From Pyrenophora tritici-repentis (taxonomy: Eukaryota; Ascomycota; Dothideomycetes; Pleosporales; Pleosporaceae), in the NCBI RefSeq assembly GCF_003171515.1, contig NC_089391.1, positions 4,588,001 to 4,652,000 on the forward strand: DNA of 64,000 bases, written 5' to 3'. The notes beneath the pieces were generated by a model. That model saw only the letters and a list, made by a program, of their open reading frames with translations. It searched no databases and was not told the origin of the DNA. A program made the translations under genes and the position numbers. This document shows, piece after piece, positions 54,547 to 64,000 of this stretch (position 1 is the first letter of the stretch; each line of letters opens with the position of its first letter).

Positions 54547-56465
54547 TGCGGCAGGCACTCGAAGGGTGGAGGGCTAGAGGACAGGACTAGAGTGCTTGGG
54601 TAGTATGAATGTTATGTATGTACCGCACGCGTCCGGGTTATGTCGAATCTAATAATTCGCTCTAGGACGGGCGGCGACCAAGTTAGAGGAAGTCGGCCGG
54701 CTCAGGCGAGGGACTTTGGCTGGTCAAATAGGCAGGGTCCAAGTAGCACGAAGGCACGTTGGTGGCACCGTCGCGTACTGGTTCGGATAAGGTTGAGGGG
54801 GCGCCGTGACACTGGCGCAAGGGCACAAGGCAAGAGGAGTGTTCTGGGCTGAAATTGCAGCTCGAATGCAGCTCAACTGCAGCGCGGAGGGTATGCGAGT
54901 CAGTTGTGATGATGTAATAGTCCGTCACCTAACAGTGTTGAAGGCGGTTGAAGAGTCTGGCGCAGGTCGAGCGCGTGGTGTTGTTATATGTCGATGCAGA
55001 CGGGTAGTAACTGCCTGAAGTGGGCTAGCCGAGGGGCATGAAAATGAAGGGAAGCCTGGGAAGGGCAGGGTGGTGTTTGCATAAACCAGCGAGAGGTGAA
55101 GTGACGGGCGCACGACCCCTGTTCGGTGGAAAAAAGACGGTTGACGTTAGTCCATGGGCTCGCTTGTGGGTCACAGAGCCCAGGGTTGCGGAACGGAGAG
55201 ACACAGGCTGCAGAGGCTGTTGCTGTACCGGCAGTGGGCAAACACACAGCCGGGTCGACAGGCTGCGAGCGCGCCCAAAAGAGCCATGATGGGAGGTTGG
55301 ACAGCGGTCGGGTGTTGCAGAGAGTCACGTGCCGGCTGTCTACATGTACGCCGACGCCCAGATGACGTCTTACCGGAGGCAAACGAAAAAGAAAAAGAGC
55401 ACATGTGCATGTGGTGAGCTGCACGCCTACCTGCACTTCGAGCGAACCAGCTATGCACTGGCCCAAGGGATCGACGACGACATGTCGACTTGAAGACGTC
55501 GGCAGCGGCGCGGGACTGCGGCTACGGCAGTACCAGGGATGATCAATCAGGCCATGTCCGACCAAGTTGCTTGACCGCGTCGTCGAGTCGCACACGAACG
55601 GGGTTGTGACGGGGGGGTAGCGGGAAAGAGCGAAGGGTGACGAGCGAAGAAGGTGCCCAAATGCGACTAGGCTTGGCGACGAGCATTGAGCAGCGACAAC
55701 CCACCAGGGGTGCAAAACCCAACCCAACCCTGCCCCCCGCTAACCGTCATGAGTAGAACTCTCCCCTCAGCGTAGATGGGAAGTCGAGGCCTATTACCGC
55801 TCCAACAGCTTCACGTGCCTTGCTCCTGCCATCCTACCAGCCTTCTGCCACTTTCCACTTCCACTTCCACTTCCACCTCCACCTCCACTTGGTCGTACAA
55901 CGCGGTTACCTCGTCATCCCGACCCCCTCAACCGAAATCTACAATCGACGATCCTCAGCAAGCTACGCCTCAAGCCACATGCAAGACTCACTCTACCTCT
56001 CTCTATTCTTGCACTTGCTCTCTCTCTCCCCACTCTGATTGGCTACGGCCTTTGTGAGCGCCAGCGCAAGCAAGCAACCGCTCCTTCCCTCGTATTCCCA
56101 TGTTTGCTGCAAAGTAATGGCCGTTTTGTCTTCACCACGCCTCACACAGACCTAGCTTGTATATCTCGCGGTTGGCATACCCGACCGTGGATACCGCCCT
56201 TGTCACCGCCCTTGTCACCTGCCACGAGCCCCGGGCCCTGCATAGCTCCCAGTCCGGCTGAAGTTTCCGACCATCACGTGTCCCATGAGGCCTCATCTTG
56301 CTTCTCAACTCAACAACAATATCGCTACCAGAGTTGAAACTCGATAAGTGCTGCTGCTTAATCTTGCATGGTACTGTTTTGTTCGGAAAGTGGAGAAAAT
56401 TAATTTCGCCCAGTGCGCTTCAACATCTCAAAGCTTCCGACCAGGGCTCTCCCATGCACGCCAAG
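54547..56465. other. Large divergent intergenic region
   Basis: 1.9 kb between the divergent PAS and WD40 genes. It includes a hexanucleotide (TTCCAC)n run at about 55852-55890 and two CACGTG-free, C/T-rich leader-like parts. A 247-codon minus frame at 54984-55727 begins only with TTG and has random-like composition. No gene is called. Confidence 0.4.
55852..55890. repeat. (TTCCAC)n hexanucleotide repeat
   Basis: About six units of TTCCAC/CTCCAC in non-coding sequence 0.6 kb before the WD40 gene. Confidence 0.75.
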
Positions 56466-58451
56466 ATGGATCCCAAGTGGGAACTTCCTTCGCTGAGGGG
56501 TACAATGAGACTAGGCGTATGCATGTCCCCCCAGTTGCACATCTACCGACCACTGACAACGCCACAGGCGCATACAAAGTCTAGCCTCGGTACTAGTGAG
56601 TAGCAGGCGGCCTCAACCTCACTCCATGCATTACTGATCACGTCCCGACCAGCCCAGCTCTACGACGTCGAATTCTATCCCTATACTGCTCCCGGCGTCG
56701 ATCCCGTATTTGCTGTGTGCGGAGGCCCATTTGTGTGTATCACCTTGTGTCTGATCTTGCGTCTACTAATTGATCTAGACCATCATTTGTCGCTGCGTAC
56801 TGGGTAAGAATGACACCATTGAAATCCTGCGGTGGTTCGAGGACGAAGAGATTTCTACAGAGCATGGTTCAGCGGGTGATAGAGTAGGTCGTTTGTGTAC
56901 ATCCGCTGCTCGCCCTAACTAATTGCATCCCACCCTGCAGCTGAACTACAACAGCGTCGTATGGTCTCAGGCTGAGAGCGGAGACCCACTCGTCTGTGTG
57001 ACTGGTGATTCGCGTATCAAGGTTTTGAATGTCAAAACAGGCGAGCTTGTATCCGTAAGTTATGCGTTTCGGACCTACTGCATCCACTGACGCGCCTCAG
57101 ACGCTGATAGGCCATGGCGATGTAAGCACTTTTACCGCAGCACGCAGACTGGTCATCTTATACTTTGCAGTCCGTCAACGACCTTGCTGTGTCACCCACA
57201 GACCCAACAATACTGGCCTCGGTCAGCATTGATTTCAGTCTCCGCATTTGGAGCCTGCATCCGTCGCATGAAAGACAACCGCTTGGGGCAATATGCTATG
57301 GCCAGGGTCACAAAGAGCAGGTTTTGACCCTTGTAAGTCACTATCTAATCGTTCCTAGCAACATGTTGATATCAGCAGGCCTATCATCCCAAAGGCCGGT
57401 ACATCCTTACCGCGGGTATGGATACGAAGATCTGCTTGGTGGGTGCTCCAATATCCTTGTATAATCATACCTCTAACGCACCTTAGTGGGCTGTACCAGA
57501 CCATCTCAAAGATCACGTTGGAACAGACCAGCCGCTCAAGGTGCACTATCCACATTTCTCGACCACGGAGATTCATACCGACTTTATCGACTGGTGATGC
57601 ACTCTTTCCAATTTTGTGTCGCATTTGCTGACTTACTCAGTGTTCAATGGTACAATGATCTGATACTCAGTCATGCGTGCCGGGAAGACAAGATTATTCT
57701 TTGGAGTATCGATAAATTCAACTCAGACCGGCTCACTACACCTCCGGCACCTATTCCCACCTCGAGCGCAGTCCATAGCCGCAGTCCAGTCACCATCCAA
57801 GCCAACACAACCTCAAACACACGGTCAGCTTGGGGTGGACGCTTCCAGCGACTCCTACAATTTGAACTCCCACATACTAACCAGTTTTATATTCGCTTTT
57901 CAATATTCCACCAACTCGGTCGTCACCCCATCCTCTCAGCAGCGAACGAAAAGAGTAAGACTTTTTTCTGGGACTTGCAACGCCTAGAAGACTCCGGGAT
58001 GGGAGAGGATGAGTCACAGAATCCAGAGTCACAGAATACAAAAGGCTTGCCGCTGGGCCTACCAAGACACGTGCGCGAAGGAAGCACGGCGTCCACAGCC
58101 TCGTCTGCTGTTAGCACTAGTTCAGGGACCACAAAATCCAAGCAAAAGAAGGTCAAGGAGCTGCATGTCGATCGAGGGATATCAGATCCATTTCGCTCCA
58201 TCAAAGCCCACAAGACCATCGAGATACCCAAATACAAGGCCTTTGCGTTTCGCCACTCTGCCTGGAGCCGCGATGGTCAATGGTTTGTTAGTGTTGGCGA
58301 TTGCGGTACCATCGCCATCTTCAATAGATGGGAGATGGGAGTTCCTCCGATCAGCCCAGACAAGGACGTTTCTACGGAAGAGGTCAGTCAAGACAAGGTT
58401 AGCACGCTCCCTGAAAGCTCGGACCCGGATTGCGTACCAAAAGTCCGATAG
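56466..58451 (+). CDS. EED: WD40 protein of the EED/ESC class (Polycomb repressive complex 2 subunit)
   Basis: Ten exons: 56466-56516, 56568-56595, 56653-56732, 56779-56883, 56941-57054, 57101-57121, 57171-57332, 57379-57438, 57487-57593, 57641-58451; 512 aa. All phases close. Exon 6 is 21 nt and codes TLIGHGD. The protein follows EED along its whole length: 'LYDVEFYPYTAPGVDPVFAV', 'LVCVTGDSRIKVLNVKTG', 'GHGDSVNDLAVSPTDPTILA', 'SIDFSLRIWSL', 'GHKEQVLTLAYHPKGRYIL', 'AGMDTKICLWAVPDHLK'. Next come 'VHYPHFSTTEIHTDFIDCVQ', 'WYNDLILSHACREDKIILW', 'FYIRFSIFHQLGRHPILSA', 'KTFFWDLQRLE', and the last blade 'FRHSAWSRDGQWFVSVGDCG'. EED binds H3K27me3 and supports the methyltransferase. A fungal insertion (about 395-445) separates the last blades. 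An alternative in-frame ATG lies 12 nt upstream. Confidence 0.87.
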
Positions 58452-60157
58452 CCGAGTGGTGTCCGACTCAAGACAAGGGCTCACTGACGTGGCAATAGAT
58501 GGAGATATGAAGACCACCGATGTGATAGCAGTGTCACGCTGAAAGAGTCATAGTCTTCGATAATCCGTCACAGATGAGAGCGAACAGTCATGGATAATCC
58601 TCCTCACCATTCTGACGACCTCTCCGAAGGTCTGACAGATAGTTGGACACTTTCCCACGCTGACCTTTTTGGAACAATTTAACAAGTCCCATATAAAGAC
58701 ATGGATGAAGAAATCCGTACGCTTAGCTAGGAGACAACCCGTTTTCTACCCTGTTTTAGTCAATCCTGGCGAGGCTGATGGAGAGGCCCATGACAACAAA
58801 ACATAGAAGTGGTTGTCAACGAGCAGCCAAATGGCTGGGCAGCAACCACGGTTAGTACTAGAGCACAGCGTGGAATATCAAATAGTTGTTCTCACATACA
58901 ACCATACCCGTCGCTTATTTGGTTGCCACTTCCAAGCCCCATGTACAAAATTCAGCATGTCTCGCTATGATTTGCATCAACACATTGTATTCGACGAAGA
59001 GTATGTTTGTTTGTTTGCCTATTCGAGGTAAAGAAGGTTGTCGTGGGGGTCACATTCGCTAGGTATATTAGTTGGCAGAGTGTGAATCTGCATGCGAAGA
59101 CGTCTGCATATATTAAAGAGCCAGGGGAAATTAGTAAATCAAACACGCAAACATTACGAGTCTATCACCAAAGTTTTGTTTTAAAGAAATAAATAGACAT
59201 ACACTTATACCCCACGTGTTGCGCAAGGCATTTATGCAACACAAAACATCTCCGCGCTCCTCACCTCTTCACACCAACACCACCCCATTATTCCAACACC
59301 TAAATTTAGCCTCCACGTGTATATCTAACTCTAATCCCTACCTACCTACCCATCACCAAAACATTTCCATTTCTTTTCTTTTACCTGGACCGCGCGCCTC
59401 GCCAAAAAAAAAAAGAGGCGCAAAACGCCACAATAAAGGGTTATCCCAGCGAGCGAGGCGTCATGGGCATTTGCAAATCAAAGCATACTTGGTCTAAACG
59501 CCGCCGCCGCTACCGCTGTGCCGCGCCTGCGCAGCTCTGCAAGTTTGGTTCTGGGTTCTGCAAGGTACACACATACGCACGGGTCAGGGGGTTGGATCGC
59601 GGGCGGTTGTTGGCGGGGAAAAAGCAAGTTATTCGTGGTAAAGTAGTTAGAGTTGTGCACACATACATGGGATTTTCGAGTGCGATGGGTGTACTTAGAT
59701 GGATGCCCATGTGTTTGTTTGTGTATGAAGAAAAAAAAGCTTCTAAGCTTGGCGTCATCGAGCATGGCTTGTCTGGTCTGTTTGCGAACAAAGCGATGCC
59801 AAAATGGCTTTTGAGTGCCCCGTTTCGCAGTATCGTCCTTTGTCTGTCTGTCTATCTGTCTTTGAGTGAGACGAGGAGATTTGGTGTTGGGGGGAGGATG
59901 GAAGACGGGGGTTCTAGACTTTGTTTCAGGAAGAGAGGGGGAGGGGGTAAGGTGTTCGTGAGACAAAACAAAGAAAAGGACGAACCAACAGGGGACTAAC
60001 GCTACGGAGCCCACTAGTTCGTTTACAAAAAGGAAGGAAAACGGGTGCTTGGGGGGAAGACGACTGTCAGACAACCAGAGCCCAGCGAGTTTTGTTGTTA
60101 CAGACGTTGAACGAAAGAATACGCGACAAAACCCCAACGTTCAACGACGCAGCGAAG
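58452..60157. other. Intergenic stretch, no gene seen
   Basis: 1.7 kb between two plus-strand genes. It includes an A-run near 59404-59414 and several TTTG/AAAG short runs. The 219-codon minus frame at 59478-60137 and the 178-codon plus frame at 59463-59999 overlap each other and resemble no protein. Confidence 0.4.
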
Positions 60158-60898
60158 ATGATGCCGTCACCGTCGCTCAATATATCATGCTCGTGTAAAG
60201 CATGCAGTACTTTCCTTCGCCCAACCGTCTCCGCAACGCAGCCATACCTTCTTTCGCTCTTCTCTTTACCTACGACTTCCACGTCCGACTTCACTACGAA
60301 GAAGAAGCTTCTCCCCACGCCATCCTGGGTCGATAGACTATCCCTCTCCGCCTACGACGTCGAGATTATCACGCCAGCCACAAGCACACCATTCCAAATA
60401 CCTCTCAGCCTGAATACCTCGAGTTTGAAAAAGGCTGAAGAGAGCCAAATTACGCGTAGTGCGTTCCCCAAGACACCCGGGACGTTGCGATGCACACATG
60501 CGGATTGTCGCACAAGGATACCGGTTGCATTAAGTTTACCCGGTGTGGGCAGTGTAAGCATCAAATCGCTACTCTGCGAGGAGCATTGTGATGATGTCTT
60601 GTACGATGCTGAAGAGGACATTGTTGACGCACCGTTTTCGGAGAAGGATCCGAAGACGATGATGATGGCTGAGACCACCGCTTTTCATTCTAGCGAGTCA
60701 GGCGTCTTCAGTGCGGAAAGCGGGGTCCGGGGAGGTGGCAAGGCGAGTAGGAAGACGACACCGGCTTTGGCTAGGAGAGCTAGCAGCACGGCATCTTGGA
60801 GTAGCGTCGCTTCGCTGGACGGCAGTGAGCCGTCGAAATCTGGGGATGTTGGCTTTGAATGGGCGGCGAGGGCGTTTGAGTCGAAGCTTTGTTGGTGA
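60158..60898 (+). CDS. Hypothetical protein with Cys-rich motifs
   Basis: Single frame of 246 codons from the ATG at 60158 (a second ATG follows at once). I do not recognise a family. Seen: 'ISCSCKACSTFLRPTV' near the N-terminus with C-x-C-x2-C; a middle 'GTLRCTHADCRTRIPVALSL'; and 'LLCEEHCDDVLYDAEEDI', so two further Cys/His pairs that could form a zinc site (C-x4-C ... C-x3-C). The C-terminal third is Ser/Thr-rich and ends WAARAFESKLCW. It lacks a signal peptide or membrane helix. The orderly Cys spacing and the length without stop support a real gene. It is convergent with the RING-protein gene. Confidence 0.6.
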   Translation: MMPSPSLNISCSCKACSTFLRPTVSATQPYLLSLFSLPTTSTSDFTTKKKLLPTPSWVDRLSLSAYDVEIITPATSTPFQIPLSLNTSSLKKAEESQITRSAFPKTPGTLRCTHADCRTRIPVALSLPGVGSVSIKSLLCEEHCDDVLYDAEEDIVDAPFSEKDPKTMMMAETTAFHSSESGVFSAESGVRGGGKASRKTTPALARRASSTASWSSVASLDGSEPSKSGDVGFEWAARAFESKLCW

Positions 60899-61143
60899 GG
60901 GTATCTTTCTAATATTGCTAAATGATTGTAGTTTCTAGCTGTACAATATGGAACTTCCATTATGATTGAGAACGTGAACGATGTGTGTAATTGAATGAAT
61001 GAAGACTACAAGCCATGAATAACAAAAGAAAACAGCTGACGAACATACCTTTGCACCCTACGGTGTGACATGTCATAATCTTCTAAAAGAGTGTTGGTGG
61101 GATGAGCCCAGGAGTCAGTCTTTTACAAGCAACCTGGTTGTAC

Positions 61144-61944
61144 CTACCGGACGCAGATATCATACGAGGTAGCCAATCGATCAAGAGCAAGGATTTCTGC
61201 TTCCTCTTCCACCTCTTTCATCCACTGCGCGTGATCAATAACTAACTCCTCGAATGCAGAGTCTAGAAGCTCGTCTTGTTGGTACAATTCGTATAGTGGC
61301 GTCTCACGTAGGTACGGCAAGCTCGCATATTCATCCTCATTGAGCAAAGTCAACCAGATGTCCTCGTCTACAGTCACAGCTGAGTCGTCCATGTGGTCGG
61401 CGAGTGATGTGTTCCAAACATCCCCGGTTTGAAGGTAAGCCACAAACGTCCTGCGGTGGCTTGACTCTCGGGCGCGCCGTGTGTACGAGCGTGAATACTG
61501 CCCGGCGTGTTGGTGGAGAGCTGAGCAAGGGCCTGGATGGTGTTCGAAGCAGTGGTGTGCAGCCGTGCTGGTACGAGCCAGCGATAACTCCACCTCGCTA
61601 ATCCTGAATTGTTCGTGTGGAGGTTGTGGTTCAAACGAGGCTGCCACAGAGGTGGAGCCGAGATTTCGGGTAGCCAAGTCAGGGCCTACCCAAACATCGT
61701 CGTCTTTGTGGCTGGAACCTGGCAAAAACAATTCACGTCTACATAGTGGACATGTATTTTTAGTAGATGTCCACTTTGAAATGCATTTCTCGCCAAAGAC
61801 ATGTCCACATGGCAACTGCATCGGCATCTCCGCATCGACACCCATGGATGTCGGGAAGTAGGCGTGGTAGCAGATGCAGCATTCCAAGCCTGCACTCACC
61901 GGTACCGACGCTTGGTATTCTTCGAGGGCTCGGCGACTAGCCAT
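61144..61944 (-). CDS. RING-type zinc-finger protein, probable ubiquitin ligase
   Basis: Single exon, 266 aa from the ATG at 61944; the frame upstream opens only with GTG. The RING lies near the N-terminus: C22-x2-C25 (CCIC), C46-G-H48, C54, C65-x2-C68 (CPLC), with W58 after the helix. The position that usually holds the fifth ligand reads Gly51 (HVFGEKC), a variant I recall from other fungal RING proteins, so only seven ligands are visible. The remainder is unrecognised: a His/Ser/Arg-rich middle and an acidic C-terminal part with 'EVEEEAEILALDRLATSYDI'. RING proteins pass ubiquitin from E2 to substrate; partner and substrate are unknown. Convergent with the gene to the left. Confidence 0.75.
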   Translation of the reverse strand: MASRRALEEYQASVPVSAGLECCICYHAYFPTSMGVDAEMPMQLPCGHVFGEKCISKWTSTKNTCPLCRRELFLPGSSHKDDDVWVGPDLATRNLGSTSVAASFEPQPPHEQFRISEVELSLARTSTAAHHCFEHHPGPCSALHQHAGQYSRSYTRRARESSHRRTFVAYLQTGDVWNTSLADHMDDSAVTVDEDIWLTLLNEDEYASLPYLRETPLYELYQQDELLDSAFEELVIDHAQWMKEVEEEAEILALDRLATSYDICVR

Positions 61945-64000
61945 GTTTCCGTAGGGTATGAGTAGCGAGCCGCGACAATGGAGGCTACTTTGATTTTGGT
62001 AGTGCACTTACTGTAGATACGATCGTCTAATGTCAGCCTTGAGATACAGACAGGAGAAAAGTGGGGAAGAAGTAGACCCTGAGACCCGAGCCTTATGCGT
62101 ACACAGGTGTCAAAAAAAACTTGAATACGTGCACAGGTACGGCATCAAGTTTTTCATGATACCCAGGCGCGTAGGGCTTCGCGTTCCATACAAAGACAGC
62201 CCTAAGGCATTGAACTTTGGGACCTTGTGCGGACGACAGCCGTACCGTGCCATCCGTATCTTAGCTGCGTGGACCGTATTCTTTGTCTGATACCATAGCC
62301 CCAAGAATTCCATTGTTTGAGCCAGCCTCAGAGCCAGCCACCTTTGACAAGTCCTGTGGATAACCGCTCGCTTGTAAACCTTCTCAATGGACTAGCGTTC
62401 TGCAAGTGACACTGTTGAGTCATTCCACCATCACAGCGTCACCCACAATGTGGCTTTGTTTTCTGCGACTGCCACGCTGGAGAGGTGGATCGGCTCCACC
62501 TCTCAGCTCGCATCTGGAGACGGCCATCGTGGCAGACTTCACGTGTGGCAGGAATCGTCTGGTTGGAGTCGGCGGTTGGCGGAGCGTCTAAACACCGATG
62601 CGAACTCGGCCAACAGTACTTTCACTGGAGGCCTGAGTGACGATTTCAACTGGTTAAGGTTCAACCCAGGTACAATGGAGGAACGTTAGGTCCTAGAGTC
62701 TGTGTCAATGTGCGAATTCTCCGGCTGCGGGGTTTCCGCGTAGACTCATATGGTACCATGGGTCTCAGTAGAAGTCAGAGTTGGTGTGGGAGACGGCGGC
62801 CCTGTGAAAACGTGGTCTCGGTACCTGACGACTCCCAAACCAGCAGGCTGGACCCAGCGAACTCAGAGGTGGCGGTTAAGCTTGCAGAGGGCCGCGGCTG
62901 TGCGCTAACGGTTTGAAGTATGTGCCCTGAATTCAATATTGACATGTCGACGCCACGCTCGTGACATGCACCTCACCGGCCTGTTTCGTTTTGACCGACG
63001 TACCAGTCAGGGCTGCACATGTCGAACGCCCGCTGGGTCTGTCAGTGCACCGAAGAATCGAACGACCATGGTAGGCCTTGGGCTGTTCAACCACACAATC
63101 CACGTCCAAAGCTGCAGACATGTGGCACAGCGACACTCATCTCGAAGACAGCGGGCAAGCGCACTGAAGAGAGCTGCGGCGCTACGGAGAGTTTGGAAAA
63201 CAGTACGCGAGGTCCACTACTGAATGCCGGAAAGTGTCAACGTGGGAGGAGGTGTCAATAATTGAGCGGAGACTCACCGAGCACCTGGTAGGAAGATGAC
63301 CTTTCGTCATGTAGGGGTGTTGTCCAGATTCTGCAAAAGCTAGCGTGCTAGCGCTATCTACAGTGGGGGCGCTATTCCCCTCTAGGCGTCAAAGTCTTGG
63401 TGGTGCGGGAACGGTGCATGAAAGCTATCGCATTTGTGGAAATTGGCATAAGCTATCTCCCGCTCCGACATGGCTTCGCTAAAGAGATCAGCGTGACAGC
63501 CAACGAGGCGCGCCGTTCACACGACAAGCTTTAGCCTCAGACGCTCTCCCGTCTCTATTTTCGACTATCTCTGGTCTTGTTTACTGCACGGCAAACAATG
63601 TGATGTACTCGGAGACCGCGATCAGTGAGCTCCCCACTACACCGGTGGGGTGGGATCGTACCATTCCTGAACGCCGCCCCTTGCTCTTGCCCATGTCCAC
63701 TTGATTATGGACCTGACTATGGTACCTGTCGGTCCCGATGAGAATGCAAGCCACAGGCCGCTTGGGCTCATCGTCGTTCCGGAGATCTAGTTCTGTCACT
63801 TAAGCTTACCGCGCTTTCCATCTCGTGCTGGATCAGGCCAAGTTGGCAAGCCCTACGACAAACATGGCGAGCTGGCTACGTACCGCCCAAGTTTCCAAGC
63901 GGCGTCTAGCCATAGCAGTGGCTTGCTGCTAACAACACGAGGCTCGGTTAGAGAATCATCCATGTCTATAGTGAAAGTGCTTCACCATGTATAAGTAACA
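61945..64000. other. Right-edge stretch, no gene supported
   Basis: 2.05 kb to the window end. An 86-codon ATG frame at 62030-62290 (plus) is the most gene-like but is unrecognised and lacks flanking splice evidence. Other frames overlap on both strands. A spliced gene continuing past the right edge cannot be excluded. Confidence 0.35.

Noticed and set aside
54984..55727. 247-codon minus-strand open frame
   Set aside because: It starts only with TTG, has random-like composition and lies in the region between two divergent genes; no domain is recognisable.
59463..60137. Overlapping 178- and 219-codon frames on opposite strands
   Set aside because: They occupy the same bases on both strands, and neither shows family features or splice support.
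62030..62290. 86-codon ATG frame divergent from the RING gene
   Set aside because: Intact but unrecognised; composition alone does not distinguish it from chance.

Overview
This window is nuclear DNA of a filamentous ascomycete. Nearly every gene carries short introns (about 48-66 nt) with GTRNGT-like donors, CTRAY-like branch sites and YAG acceptors, and the gene content is fungal: ERG28, an OLE1-type desaturase fused to cytochrome b5, a UapA-type purine permease, a fungal rhodopsin-domain membrane protein and a Tad-like LINE. A dothideomycete of the Pleosporales type is my best guess, inferred from overall protein style without any database search. Protein names rest on motif and family recognition from the translated sequence. 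Exon borders were built by hand and checked for reading phase.

Left part (1-14.1 kb) looks accessory. It holds the 3' half of an EamA/DMT transporter, a rhodopsin-domain receptor-like protein, a haem aldoxime dehydratase and a 1144-residue protein of unknown function. A repeat-bearing gene-poor stretch follows (9.6-11.9 kb), then a predicted secreted cysteine-rich protein built from five tandem repeats, and a clearly broken alpha/beta-hydrolase (secreted lipase-like) pseudogene.

Middle part (14.3-43.7 kb) is mostly conserved housekeeping genes, often in divergent pairs. These are an LCCL-domain membrane protein with ERG28, RPS11 with the very-long-chain 3-ketoacyl-CoA reductase, YIP4-like with GAL7, and RKM5-like with a long-chain acyl-CoA synthetase. 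Also present are a FG-repeat RanBP1-domain protein, an acyl-CoA-binding protein, TDP1, OLE1 and a uric acid/xanthine permease. Lipid metabolism is notably concentrated (ketoacyl-CoA reductase, ACBP, OLE1, acyl-CoA synthetase, ERG28). A 5'-truncated Tad-like LINE with an exact 15-bp target-site duplication interrupts it at 20.5-22.4 kb.

Right part (45.9-62 kb) has larger intergenic spaces and regulatory genes: a PHD-SET protein of the SET3 class, a membrane-anchored cupredoxin-like surface protein, a PAS-domain protein, a ten-exon WD40 protein of the EED/ESC class (PRC2), an unknown protein and a RING protein. The last 2 kb show no gene I can support.
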